Positions 40,325 through 49,829 of a stretch of 64,000 nt of DNA are shown in pieces. The DNA is from Methylophilus glucosoxydans. Lineage in GTDB: Bacteria > Pseudomonadota > Gammaproteobacteria > Burkholderiales > Methylophilaceae. The stretch spans positions 124,001 through 188,000 of the forward strand of contig NZ_JBHTJW010000003.1 in the NCBI RefSeq assembly GCF_042676145.1, written 5' to 3'. Both the position numbers and the translations under genes were made by a program. The notes under the pieces were generated by a model that saw only the letters and a list, made by a program, of their open reading frames with translations, ran no database searches and was not told the DNA's origin. How positions within the stretch are numbered: position 1 is the stretch's first letter; every line of letters starts with the position of its first letter.

Positions 40325-42517
40325 ATGCAACTAGATGAATCCCTACAGATTTACATCATTGAAAGCCGTGATTTGCTCCAGCAGATGGAAGAAGCGCTGC
40401 TGACGCTGGAACAGAATCCCGGAGACGAAGAAAAGATTAATGCCATCTTCCGTGCGGCCCACACCATTAAAGGCTCGGCCGGCTTGTTTGGCTTGGACTT
40501 TATCATCAGCTTCACCCATGTGGCTGAAAGCGTGCTGGATAAAGTGCGGAATGGTGAAATTGAAGTCACTGAAGAGATCGTGGCCCTGTTTCTTGAAGTG
40601 GGCGACTTTATCAGCAAGCTGATTGATCATGTGGCCGAAGGCACTACCCCAGATGCCGACACCCTGGTGGTCAACGACAGTTTGATTCACCGGCTCAATG
40701 TTTACCTGGAAGCCAAGCAGACGGCCAAAGCCGTGGCTGAGTTGCCAGTTGCGACTGTCACCGCCGCCGAGCCAGGCGCGGTAGAAAGTATGGACACCGC
40801 AGAAACCGGTTGCTGGCATCTCTCCTTGCGCTTCGGCCCGGATACCTTCCGCAGTGGCATGGATCCGTTTAGCTTCTTGCGTTACATGAATACCATGGGC
40901 CGCATTGTGCACATGGTCACCCTCACGCAAGCCCTGCCTGCACTCGAAGAGATGGATGCCGAGAGCTGTTTTCTGGGTTTTGAAATCAGTTACGAAAGTC
41001 AGGCCAGCAAAGTCGAGATCGAAGGTATTTTTGATTTTGTGCGTGATGATTGCGAGATTCATATCCTGCCGCCGCATGGGCAGATTCAGCACTATATCGA
41101 CTTGATCGACCGCCTCTCCAATGAAGACATGAAACTGGGTGAGATTTTACTCAAGTGCGGCACACTGACGCCCAATGAGCTAGAGGCGGCGCTGGCCAAA
41201 CAGGCCAACCCTGCAACTGGCGACAAGCAGCCCATCGGCCAGACACTGGTCAATGAGCAACTGGTGCAACCCGCGGTGGTCAATGCGGCGCTGGAAAAAC
41301 AGCGTCAGGTCAAAGAAACCAAAAATGCCGAATCCAACTATATCCGCATTGATGCCAACAAGCTGGATGAGCTGATCAATCTGGTGGGCGAACTGATTAT
41401 TGCAGGAGCTGGCGCCACACTGATTTCCAATAAGATCGGTGATAGTGCCATGAATGAAGCCACTTCCAATATTTCTACGCTGGTGGAGCAAGTACGTGAC
41501 TCAGCACTGGCCTTGCGCATGGTGCAAATCGGCGCCACCTTTAGCCGCTTTAACCGTGTGGTACGTGATGTCAGCAAAGAGCTGGGTAAAGATATCCGCC
41601 TGGAGATCAGTGGCGAAGAAACCGAGCTGGATAAAACCGTGGTGGAGAAAATCAGTGATCCACTCACGCATCTGGTACGCAACTCCATGGACCACGGTAT
41701 TGAATCAGCCGAGGTGCGTGTTGCCAAAGGCAAACCCGCTTATGGCACGCTCAAACTCAATGCTTTCCACGACTCCGGCAGCATCGTGATTGAAGTCAGT
41801 GATGATGGCGCAGGCCTTAACCGCGACAAGATTCTGGCCAAAGCCATAGACAAAGGCTTGGTCAGTCCTGAGCAGTCACTCAGTGACAAAGACATTTATA
41901 ACCTGATTTTTGAAGCAGGCTTTTCTACCGCAGACGCCGTCAGCAACCTGTCTGGCCGCGGAGTGGGCATGGATGTGGTCAAACGTAATATTCAGGCCCT
42001 GCGCGGCACCATTGATATCCAGTCGCGGCCTGGCTTGGGTTGCACCATGAGCATCCGCCTGCCACTGACACTCGCCATTATTGATGGCTTTCTCGTGGGC
42101 GTGGCCGACTCCTCTTATGTGGTCCCACTGGATATGGTGGTGGAGTGTATCGAATTGTCGACGGCTGATTACGAGTCTTCAATCAGCGATAAACGGAACT
42201 TTATTAACCTGCGGGGCGAGGTATTGCCTTACCTCAAACTCAGGAATGAGTTCGAATGTAAAGGTGAGCCTCCAGCACGACAAAACATCGTTGTGATGCA
42301 GTATGCAAATCAAAAAATAGGATTAGTGGTGGATAAGTTGATTGGTGAATTCCAGACCGTGATTAAACCCCTGGGCAAGGTGTTTGAGAACGTCAAAGGT
42401 ATTGGTGGCTTCACCATTCTTGGCTCAGGCAGCGTGGCACTGGTATTGGATGTCCCACGCATGATGCAACTGGCCAATATGGAAAGCATAAAAGAGCAGG
42501 CGCTTCTGGACAGTTAA
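40325..42517 (+). CDS. cheA: Chemotaxis histidine kinase CheA with an MshEN-like insert
   Basis: A 730-residue CheA. The N-terminal HPt domain has its phospho-His at residue 46 (FRAAHTIKGSAGLFG). A P2-like region follows at about 155-265. Residues 270-293 (KLGEILLKCG...LEAALAKQ) and 303-326 (PIGQTLV...NAALEKQ) fit the 24-residue MshEN motif known for c-di-GMP binding. The P3 dimerisation region, the P4 kinase domain (LVRNSMDHGIES, DDGAGLNRDKI, GRGVGMDVVKRNI) and the CheW-like P5 domain complete it. It phosphorylates CheY and CheB. AAGGAGGAAAC is a strong ribosome site. Confidence 0.95.
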   Translation: MQLDESLQIYIIESRDLLQQMEEALLTLEQNPGDEEKINAIFRAAHTIKGSAGLFGLDFIISFTHVAESVLDKVRNGEIEVTEEIVALFLEVGDFISKLIDHVAEGTTPDADTLVVNDSLIHRLNVYLEAKQTAKAVAELPVATVTAAEPGAVESMDTAETGCWHLSLRFGPDTFRSGMDPFSFLRYMNTMGRIVHMVTLTQALPALEEMDAESCFLGFEISYESQASKVEIEGIFDFVRDDCEIHILPPHGQIQHYIDLIDRLSNEDMKLGEILLKCGTLTPNELEAALAKQANPATGDKQPIGQTLVNEQLVQPAVVNAALEKQRQVKETKNAESNYIRIDANKLDELINLVGELIIAGAGATLISNKIGDSAMNEATSNISTLVEQVRDSALALRMVQIGATFSRFNRVVRDVSKELGKDIRLEISGEETELDKTVVEKISDPLTHLVRNSMDHGIESAEVRVAKGKPAYGTLKLNAFHDSGSIVIEVSDDGAGLNRDKILAKAIDKGLVSPEQSLSDKDIYNLIFEAGFSTADAVSNLSGRGVGMDVVKRNIQALRGTIDIQSRPGLGCTMSIRLPLTLAIIDGFLVGVADSSYVVPLDMVVECIELSTADYESSISDKRNFINLRGEVLPYLKLRNEFECKGEPPARQNIVVMQYANQKIGLVVDKLIGEFQTVIKPLGKVFENVKGIGGFTILGSGSVALVLDVPRMMQLANMESIKEQALLDS

Positions 42518-42577
42518 GTGATCACTCTCCCAGTGGCGTAACCAAACAATTTATTGATTAAAGAAAGCGGGTTTGTA

Positions 42578-44203
42578 ATGAAAGTTTCTCACAAGATCTC
42601 CCTCATGATTGCCATCGCAATCCTTGGATTATTCAGTTTGATCGGTCTCAGCTACAACAGTATCGACAAAGTATTTGATGCCACCAATATGTCAAATGTG
42701 AACTCTATTCCGAGTATTAATAGCTTAAATGAAGTGATGAAACGGTTTAGTCAATTACGTGTGCGCGTCTATCGGCATGTTTTGAATACCGATGCAAGTG
42801 CGATGACCGGGATTGAGCAAGCGATCAATGATGCCAAGCAAGGTGTAGAAAGCGGACTAACCAAGTATGGCAATGAATATGTGGCTGATGCAAAAGATAA
42901 GGAGTTATTGGATAGGGTTCGTAAAGGTTATGAGGCTTATTTGCCTGGGGTGAATGAGGTCATTAAATTTTCAAGAGACGGTAAGCAGAAAGAAGCCTTG
43001 GCTGTGCTGACCTCAAACGCAAAAGTGGCTGAAGACTTAAACAATGCAATCGACGAACATATGGCTTATAACCAGGCACTAGCTAAATCTTCTGCCGAAA
43101 ATGCGTTGGAAATCAAGGCGACTGCGATTAAAACGGGCTTAATTATAGGTGGCTTGATTTCACTGTCTGTCTTGGCACTGGCATTTTTCATCATTCGGTC
43201 CATCACACGCCCCCTTAACAATGCAGTGATTTCTGCCAATGCCATTGCCAATGGTGATTTAACGCAAACCGTTGAAGTCACTTCCAATGATGAAATCGGC
43301 CAGATGATGGCCTCCATGAAAACCATGTCTCAAAAAATCAGCACGGTGATTAACGAGATCAAGGCCTCTGCAGACAACATAGCCAGTGCTTCTGAGCAAG
43401 TGAGTGCGACCGCACAAAGCATTAGCCAGGCGACCAATGAGCAAGCCGCTTCTGTCGAAGAAACCTCTGCCTCAGTGGAGCAGATGAGTGCTTCCATCAA
43501 CCAAAACGCTGAAAACTCTAAAGTGACCGACGGCATTGCCGGTCAAGCCGCTAAAGACGCCAACGAAGGTGGGGCCGCGGTGAAAGATACCGTGATTGCG
43601 ATGAAGAGCATTGCTGACAAGATCAGCATTATTGATGACATTGCTTACCAGACTAACCTGTTGGCCTTGAACGCTGCGATTGAAGCTGCGCGAGCCGGTG
43701 AGCATGGCAAAGGCTTTGCGGTGGTGGCAGCCGAAGTGCGCAAGCTGGCTGAACGTAGCCAGGTGGCGGCGCAAGAGATTGGTGAAGTGGCGAAAAACTC
43801 CGTGGGTCTGGCTGAGCGTGCCGGTGACTTGCTGGATGAGATCGTGCCTAGCATCAACAAAACCAGTGATCTGGTACAAGAGATTTATGCAGCAAGTGAA
43901 GAGCAAAGCAGTGGAGCCTTGCAGATTACGGCTGCGATGAATCAACTTAGCCAGGTGACCCAGCAAAACGCCAGTTCAAGCGAAGAGCTAGCAGCGACCG
44001 CTGAAGAGATGAGCGGTCAGGCCGAGCAACTGCAACAACTGATTGGATTCTTCAAGGTGGGGGTAGATGATCATCTGGTCTCGGCAGCCACTAAAAAGGT
44101 GATCAAAAAAGTCTCTAAACCAACGATTGGTCATGTGACTGGTGCCAAGTCAACTAACGACTATGCAACTCAAGTCGATGAAGCACAGTTCGTAAAATTC
44201 TAA
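42578..44203 (+). CDS. Methyl-accepting chemotaxis protein (membrane, 4-helix sensor)
   Basis: A 541-residue receptor. TM1 is at about 8-26, followed by a periplasmic four-helix-bundle-type sensor, TM2 at about 183-205 and a HAMP domain. The signalling domain has the canonical tip IDDIAYQTNLLALNAAIEAARAGEHGKGFAVVAAEVRKLAERS. The last residues are VDEAQFVKF after a Lys-rich linker, a tail shared with the next two receptors. The start at 42578 is the first with a typical MKVSHKIS leader. It is 60 bp after cheA. Confidence 0.93.
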   Translation: MKVSHKISLMIAIAILGLFSLIGLSYNSIDKVFDATNMSNVNSIPSINSLNEVMKRFSQLRVRVYRHVLNTDASAMTGIEQAINDAKQGVESGLTKYGNEYVADAKDKELLDRVRKGYEAYLPGVNEVIKFSRDGKQKEALAVLTSNAKVAEDLNNAIDEHMAYNQALAKSSAENALEIKATAIKTGLIIGGLISLSVLALAFFIIRSITRPLNNAVISANAIANGDLTQTVEVTSNDEIGQMMASMKTMSQKISTVINEIKASADNIASASEQVSATAQSISQATNEQAASVEETSASVEQMSASINQNAENSKVTDGIAGQAAKDANEGGAAVKDTVIAMKSIADKISIIDDIAYQTNLLALNAAIEAARAGEHGKGFAVVAAEVRKLAERSQVAAQEIGEVAKNSVGLAERAGDLLDEIVPSINKTSDLVQEIYAASEEQSSGALQITAAMNQLSQVTQQNASSSEELAATAEEMSGQAEQLQQLIGFFKVGVDDHLVSAATKKVIKKVSKPTIGHVTGAKSTNDYATQVDEAQFVKF

Positions 44204-44281
44204 GGAATATTGATTGTCGACATTCGCAGCAGCCTACAGGCGAGATTGCGAGAACTGCCGACAACTGTGAAAGGAAAAGTC

Positions 44282-44809
44282 ATGAGTGAACTGAGTGTTG
44301 CAGAGCCACCAAAAACGCAGCAAGCAATATTAGAAAACGGGATTCAGCAGTACCTGACGTTTATCCTTGGTCGGGAGACCTTTGCCCTCAATATTCTCAA
44401 TATCAAAGAGATTATTGAGTATGGGCAGCTCACTGAAGTGCCAAAAATGCCTGGTTTTATCAGAGGTGTGATTAATCTAAGGGGGGCGGTGGTGCCTGTA
44501 ATTGATATGGCAGCGCGTTTTGACAAGCCCAGCGCAGATATCACGCGTAAAACCTGCATTGTGATTATTGAAGTCACTCATGCAGAAGGAACGCAGGTCG
44601 TTGGTGTGATGGTAGATGCCGTGAATGAGGTCGTGGATATCGAAGCAGGCAATATCGAGCCTGCGCCAAGCTTCGGTGCCAATATCCGGGCAGACTTTAT
44701 TGAAGGCATGGGCAAAATTGATGGCAAGTTTGTGATTATTTTAGACGTCAATAGTGTCCTTTCGGTTGATGAAATTGCCACCTTAGCAGGTAGTACCGTC
44801 AACGGTTAA
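44282..44809 (+). CDS. cheW: Coupling protein CheW
   Basis: A 175-residue CheW linking receptors to CheA. QYLTFILGRETFALNILNIKEIIEYGQLTEVPKMPGFIRGVINLRGAVVPVIDMAARF is the family core. It is very close to the CheW at 49266, and more distant from the one at 55542. The start at 44282 follows AAAGGAAAA; the open frame to 44210 has no support. Confidence 0.94.
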   Translation: MSELSVAEPPKTQQAILENGIQQYLTFILGRETFALNILNIKEIIEYGQLTEVPKMPGFIRGVINLRGAVVPVIDMAARFDKPSADITRKTCIVIIEVTHAEGTQVVGVMVDAVNEVVDIEAGNIEPAPSFGANIRADFIEGMGKIDGKFVIILDVNSVLSVDEIATLAGSTVNG

Positions 44810-44890
44810 GCCAATAATTATATAAATGTTGTAGTGAGAGACTCTAAAAGTAAATCTGGATTTTAAATCCATATAAATGAAGGACATAAC

Positions 44891-46672
44891 ATGAAACTGA
44901 CTGTTGCGAAAAAAATGCTGTTGTTGATATTTACGGCCATTGTTGGTTTGGTGGGCCTTGCTGTCATGGGTAGCATCCAGATGAACAAGATCTTTGATAC
45001 CACCAACTATACAAACATTAACTCAGTACCAAGTCTGATTGATCTTGATCAGGCCAGAAAGCATGTGTTGCGTTTGCGGATTCAATTGAACCGTTATGTT
45101 TTGAATGTGGATCATAAAATTCAAGAAGAAGCACTTGCCAAAATTGAAGAGCACAACAAGGGGCTCAATGACGTGATAGATCATTATTTGGCAAATTATG
45201 TTTCTGATGAAAAGGATAAGGAAATTGCCCAGCGCATGAAACAAGGGGCGAGAGATTATGAAGCTGCTTATAAGCCATTAATCCTCGCTGTGCAGGAGGG
45301 AAAACGCGACCAGGCGAGAGATATTATCAACACAATCTCTCCGATTGCCGAAAGAGTCAGTGGGGCTGTAAATGATGATTTTGACTATAACGTTGAGTTA
45401 GCAAAAAAAGCAGCTGAAGAGGCGCAAGCAACCAAGTCACAAGCGAACACGATTGCGATGACGGTTGCCGGGATTGTGGTGGCGATTGCCGCTGCATTGG
45501 GTTGGTTTATCACTCAGGGTTTACTGAAACAATTGGGTGGTGAACCTGACTATGCCGCATCTGTGGTCAAAACGGTCGCTTCAGGGGATTACACCGTTCA
45601 AGTTGAAACCAAACCTGGCGATACCAGCAGCTTGTTGTATTCAATGAAGCAAATGGTCGAACAATTATTGGCTCAAATTGGTGGTGAGCCCGCCTATGCC
45701 GCAGGTATTGTAAAACGTGTCGCTGAAGGGGATTTAACCGTCAAAACGGATATCCGGGCAGGGGATACTGGCAGCATCCTGTTTGCAATTGACGGTATGG
45801 TCAACCGACTGACAGGCATTATTTCTGAAGTCCGAGGTTCTGCTGACAATATCGCCAGTGCTTCGGAGCAAGTGAGTGCGACCGCACAAAGCATTAGCCA
45901 GGCGACCAATGAACAAGCCGCTTCAGTAGAAGAGACCTCTGCCTCCGTTGAGCAGATGAGTGCTTCGATTAACCAGAATACAGAAAACTCCAAAGTGACC
46001 GATGGCATTGCTGGCAAAGCGTCTAAAGACGCCAACGAAGGTGGGGCTGCGGTAAAAGACACTGTGATTGCGATGAAGAGCATTGCTGACAAGATCAGCA
46101 TTATTGATGACATTGCCTACCAGACTAACTTGCTGGCCCTGAACGCTGCGATTGAAGCCGCGCGAGCAGGTGAGCATGGCAAAGGCTTTGCCGTGGTAGC
46201 GGCAGAGGTTCGCAAGCTGGCTGAACGTAGCCAGGTGGCCGCGCAAGAGATTGGTGAAGTGGCGAAAAACTCCGTGGGTCTGGCTGAGCGTGCCGGTGAC
46301 TTGCTGGATGAGATCGTGCCCAGCATCAACAAAACCAGTGATCTGGTACAAGAGATTTATGCCGCAAGTGAAGAGCAAAGCAGTGGAGCCTTGCAGATTA
46401 CGGCTGCGATGAATCAACTGAGCCAGGTGACCCAGCAAAATGCCAGCTCCAGTGAAGAACTGGCGGCGACCGCTGAAGAGATGAGCGGCCAGGCCGAGCA
46501 ACTGCAACAACTGATCTCCTACTTTAAAGTGGGTTCAGAAGAGACTGCTTTTGCCTCTTCAGTGAAAAAGAGCGTTAAAAAAGTGACCACGCCAGCCAGT
46601 AGCAAGTCAGCACTGCATGTAGCGACGGCCAATGCCGCCGATATTGATGAGTCACAGTTTGTGAAGTTTTAA
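44891..46672 (+). CDS. Methyl-accepting chemotaxis protein with double HAMP-like region
   Basis: A 593-residue receptor. TM1 lies near 8-26, a helical periplasmic sensor follows, then TM2 near 193-213. After TM2 two similar segments, LGGEPDYAASVVKTVASGDYTVQV and IGGEPAYAAGIVKRVAEGDLTVKT, look like tandem HAMP units. The signalling domain is nearly identical to those of the flanking receptors. The end reads DIDESQFVKF. GAAGGACATAAC precedes the ATG. Confidence 0.93.
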   Translation: MKLTVAKKMLLLIFTAIVGLVGLAVMGSIQMNKIFDTTNYTNINSVPSLIDLDQARKHVLRLRIQLNRYVLNVDHKIQEEALAKIEEHNKGLNDVIDHYLANYVSDEKDKEIAQRMKQGARDYEAAYKPLILAVQEGKRDQARDIINTISPIAERVSGAVNDDFDYNVELAKKAAEEAQATKSQANTIAMTVAGIVVAIAAALGWFITQGLLKQLGGEPDYAASVVKTVASGDYTVQVETKPGDTSSLLYSMKQMVEQLLAQIGGEPAYAAGIVKRVAEGDLTVKTDIRAGDTGSILFAIDGMVNRLTGIISEVRGSADNIASASEQVSATAQSISQATNEQAASVEETSASVEQMSASINQNTENSKVTDGIAGKASKDANEGGAAVKDTVIAMKSIADKISIIDDIAYQTNLLALNAAIEAARAGEHGKGFAVVAAEVRKLAERSQVAAQEIGEVAKNSVGLAERAGDLLDEIVPSINKTSDLVQEIYAASEEQSSGALQITAAMNQLSQVTQQNASSSEELAATAEEMSGQAEQLQQLISYFKVGSEETAFASSVKKSVKKVTTPASSKSALHVATANAADIDESQFVKF

Positions 46673-46775
46673 CTTGAGTGGGATCTGTGTGGCTTGTGCC
46701 GGGAAGCATAGGTCACACGGCCAGTCGGCCAGAAGTTTGTCAAATCACATGTGATCAATTTTGGGGGAAAGCATT

Positions 46776-49196
46776 ATGTCTATCTTGAACTACAGGGCAG
46801 TCAATAAAAGTCGTATTCAAATTGCGCAGCAATATTTAATGCAATTGGCGAAGGGGCAATTGAATCAAGCCATTGATTTAAGCGTTCAAGATGAATTAAC
46901 CCCCTTATTCCTGCAGATTTCTGAGTTGCAACAGCAGTTGGCGCAGAAGCAGCAATCGCTGGATGCTTTTACGCATGAGCTCAATCATATGTCTAAAGAG
47001 CATGACGCAGGCGATATCGATGTCGTCATGAATGCAGACAAGTTTCAGGGCGAGTTCAAGACCATGGCTGTGGGGGTGAATACCATGGTCGGTGGCCATA
47101 TTGCGGTGAAGAAAAAGGCCATGGCGGTGATCAAGGCCTTTGGTGAAGGCAACTTTGATGCGCCTATGGAGCAACTGCCTGGCAAGAAAGCGTTTATTAA
47201 CGACACCATCGAAAACATGCGTAGCAACCTCAAGGGCTTTATTGCTGACATGAACCATATGTCCAAAGAGCATGATGCCGGTGATATTGATGTTGCGATG
47301 AGCACAGACAAGTTCCAAGGCGACTTCAAGACCATGGCGGTCGGTGTGAACACCATGGTTGGCGGCCACATTGCCGTCAAGAAAAAAGCCATGGCAGTGA
47401 TCAAGGCCTTTGGTGAAGGTAACTTTGATGCGCCCATGGAACAGTTGCCAGGCAAGAAGGCCTTTATCAATGACACCATCGAAAACATGCGTAGCAACCT
47501 CAAGGGCTTTATTGCGGACATGAGGCACATGTCCAAAGAGCACGACGCGGGCGATATTGATGTGGTGATGAATGCAGACAAATTCCAAGGCGACTTCAAG
47601 ACCATGGCGGTCGGCGTGAACACCATGGTTGGTGGCCACATTGCCGTGAAGAAAAAGGCCATGGCAGTGATCAAGGCCTTTGGTGAAGGTAACTTTGATG
47701 CGCCTATGGAGCAATTGCCTGGTAAAAAGGCGTTCATCAATGACACCATCGAAAGCATGCGTAGCAACCTCAAGGGCTTTATTGCGGACATGAACCATAT
47801 GTCCAAAGAGCATGATGCGGGTGATATTGATGTGGTCATCGATGCAGACAAATTCCAGGGTGACTTCAAGAGCATGGCGGTCGGTGTGAACACCATGGTG
47901 GGCGGCCACATTGCGGTGAAGAAAAAAGCCATGGCGGTGATCAAGGAGTTTGGTGAAGGTAACTTTGACGCACCTATGGAGCAGTTGCCAGGCAAGAAAG
48001 CCTTTATCAATGACACCATAGAGATGGTCCGCAGCAATATGAAAGCCATGTCGCGTGAAATTAACCTGCTGATTGAGGCGGCTTCACAAGGCAATTTGAC
48101 CATACGTGCAGATTCCAGTTTGTATAAAGGTGATTACCGCAAGATGGTGCAAGGCCTCAATGACATGCTGGATAACATAGTCAATCCGCTGGTAGAAGTG
48201 ATGGCATTGATGAAAGAGGTCGAGCAGGGTGATTTGACCCAACGCATTGACAATGAATACCAAGGCCAGCTTGAAGAGTTGAAGCTGTCCGTGGTCAATA
48301 CGGTAGAGCGCTTGATGCAAGTGATTGTAGAGGTCAGGGGTTCTGCTGACAATATTGCCAGTGCTTCGGAGCAAGTAAGTGCGACTGCACAAAGCATCAG
48401 CCAGGCGACCAATGAACAAGCCGCTTCTGTCGAAGAAACCTCTGCCTCAGTGGAGCAAATGAGTGCTTCCATTAACCAGAATACCGAGAACTCCAAAGTA
48501 ACTGATGGCATTGCCGGTAAAGCGGCCAAAGACGCCAACGAAGGCGGGGCGGCTGTGAAAGATACCGTGATTGCCATGAAGAGCATCGCTGACAAGATCA
48601 GCATTATTGATGATATTGCCTACCAGACTAACCTGCTGGCCCTGAACGCTGCGATTGAAGCCGCGCGAGCCGGTGAGCATGGTAAAGGCTTTGCCGTGGT
48701 GGCAGCAGAGGTGCGCAAACTGGCGGAACGTAGCCAGGTGGCGGCGCAAGAGATTGGTGAAGTGGCCAAGAACTCTGTGAGCCTGGCAGAACGTGCCGGT
48801 GACTTGCTGGATGAGATCGTGCCTAGCATCAACAAAACCAGTGATCTGGTACAGGAAATTTCTGCCGCGAGTGAAGAGCAAAGCAGTGGTGCAGAGCAAA
48901 TTACTGCAGCCATGAACCAGTTAAGCCAGGCAACCCAGCAAAACGCCAGTTCCAGTGAAGAACTGGCAGCAACGGCCGAAGAGATGAGCGGTCAGGCCGA
49001 GCAACTGCAACAGTTGATTGCTTTCTTTAAAGTGAGTGGTGAGCATCACCTGCTCAAGGGAGCAGACAAGCCAAAAGCAAAATCACAGGGCAGTAAGCCT
49101 ACGGTGAGCAAATCTTTCAATAGCCCAGTGATACAAACGCCTAAAACCGGCACCTTTGGTGGTGGGATTGATGAGGAGCAGTTCGTGAGGTTTTAA
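46776..49196 (+). CDS. Soluble poly-HAMP chemoreceptor with four near-identical 90-residue repeats
   Basis: An 806-residue receptor without transmembrane segments. Residues about 71-430 are four tandem 90-residue units beginning HMSKEHDAGDID and continuing KFQGDFKTMAVGVNTMV...MAVIKAFGEGNFDAPMEQLPGKKAFINDTIE, HAMP-like in pattern. A further HAMP-like unit (LIEAASQGNLTIRADSS, VEQGDLTQRIDNEYQG) leads to the standard signalling domain. The C-terminus is IDEEQFVRF. The ATG at 46776 follows GGGGGAAAG; the open frame from 46761 uses TTG. The protein probably senses a cytoplasmic cue. Confidence 0.92.
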   Translation: MSILNYRAVNKSRIQIAQQYLMQLAKGQLNQAIDLSVQDELTPLFLQISELQQQLAQKQQSLDAFTHELNHMSKEHDAGDIDVVMNADKFQGEFKTMAVGVNTMVGGHIAVKKKAMAVIKAFGEGNFDAPMEQLPGKKAFINDTIENMRSNLKGFIADMNHMSKEHDAGDIDVAMSTDKFQGDFKTMAVGVNTMVGGHIAVKKKAMAVIKAFGEGNFDAPMEQLPGKKAFINDTIENMRSNLKGFIADMRHMSKEHDAGDIDVVMNADKFQGDFKTMAVGVNTMVGGHIAVKKKAMAVIKAFGEGNFDAPMEQLPGKKAFINDTIESMRSNLKGFIADMNHMSKEHDAGDIDVVIDADKFQGDFKSMAVGVNTMVGGHIAVKKKAMAVIKEFGEGNFDAPMEQLPGKKAFINDTIEMVRSNMKAMSREINLLIEAASQGNLTIRADSSLYKGDYRKMVQGLNDMLDNIVNPLVEVMALMKEVEQGDLTQRIDNEYQGQLEELKLSVVNTVERLMQVIVEVRGSADNIASASEQVSATAQSISQATNEQAASVEETSASVEQMSASINQNTENSKVTDGIAGKAAKDANEGGAAVKDTVIAMKSIADKISIIDDIAYQTNLLALNAAIEAARAGEHGKGFAVVAAEVRKLAERSQVAAQEIGEVAKNSVSLAERAGDLLDEIVPSINKTSDLVQEISAASEEQSSGAEQITAAMNQLSQATQQNASSSEELAATAEEMSGQAEQLQQLIAFFKVSGEHHLLKGADKPKAKSQGSKPTVSKSFNSPVIQTPKTGTFGGGIDEEQFVRF
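46986..48065 (+). repeat. Four tandem 270-bp repeats within the poly-HAMP receptor gene
   Basis: Units start at 46986, 47256, 47526 and 47796, each exactly 270 bp and very similar in DNA as well as protein, which implies recent duplication or gene conversion. Unit number may vary between strains by recombination. Confidence 0.92.
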
Positions 49197-49265
49197 GTCG
49201 TCACAGCGACGTACAGTGTCGCGTGATTGTGATGCGCTTGAAACCAACAACGAGAGGATAGAAAA

Positions 49266-49811
49266 ATGAGTGAATTGGCAATTGCAAGAGGTGAACAGCA
49301 TCAGTTAAACGGTTTTTCTGATGCCATGCAGCAGTATTTGACGTTTGTCCTCGGACGAGAGGTGTTTGCGATCAATATCCTGAATGTGAAGGAAATTATC
49401 GAGTATGGGCAGTTGACTGAAGTGCCCAAAATGCCTGCGTTTATACGAGGAGTGATTAACTTGCGCGGGGCCGTAGTGCCTGTGATTGACATGGCGGCAC
49501 GGTTCGACAAGCCGACGGCGGAGATCACACGTAAAACCTGTATTGTGATCATTGAGGTTGCACATGCGACGGGAACGCAAGTGGTGGGCATGATGGTGGA
49601 TGCCGTCAATGAAGTGGTGGATATCGAGGCGGGCAATATTGAGCCAGCGCCAAGTTTTGGTGCCAATATCCGCGCAGATTTTATTGCAGGCATGGGCAAG
49701 ATAGAGGGTAAGTTCATTATTTTACTCAACGTTAACAAGGTACTTTCTGTCGATGAAGTGTCTAGCCTGGCGACTGGCTCGACCTTGGCCAGTGAGTCCG
49801 CAGCGAGTTAA
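49266..49811 (+). CDS. cheW: Coupling protein CheW (second copy)
   Basis: A 181-residue CheW almost identical over its core to the product at 44282-44809 (YGQLTEVPKMPAFIRGVINLRGAVVPVIDMAARFDKP, EVVDIEAGNIEPAPSFGANIRADFI). Only the ends differ. GAGAGGATAG precedes the ATG. It lies between the poly-HAMP receptor and cheR. Confidence 0.94.
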   Translation: MSELAIARGEQHQLNGFSDAMQQYLTFVLGREVFAINILNVKEIIEYGQLTEVPKMPAFIRGVINLRGAVVPVIDMAARFDKPTAEITRKTCIVIIEVAHATGTQVVGMMVDAVNEVVDIEAGNIEPAPSFGANIRADFIAGMGKIEGKFIILLNVNKVLSVDEVSSLATGSTLASESAAS

Positions 49812-49829
49812 GTAGTGAAGGGGTAGCAC

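Noticed and set aside
46986..48065. Regular repeats considered as a CRISPR-like array
   Set aside because: The units are 270 bp, in frame and without short repeats or unique spacers; they code for protein domains.
46905..48103. Two long minus-strand frames across the receptor repeats
   Set aside because: They mirror the 270-bp repeats of the poly-HAMP gene and have no independent features.
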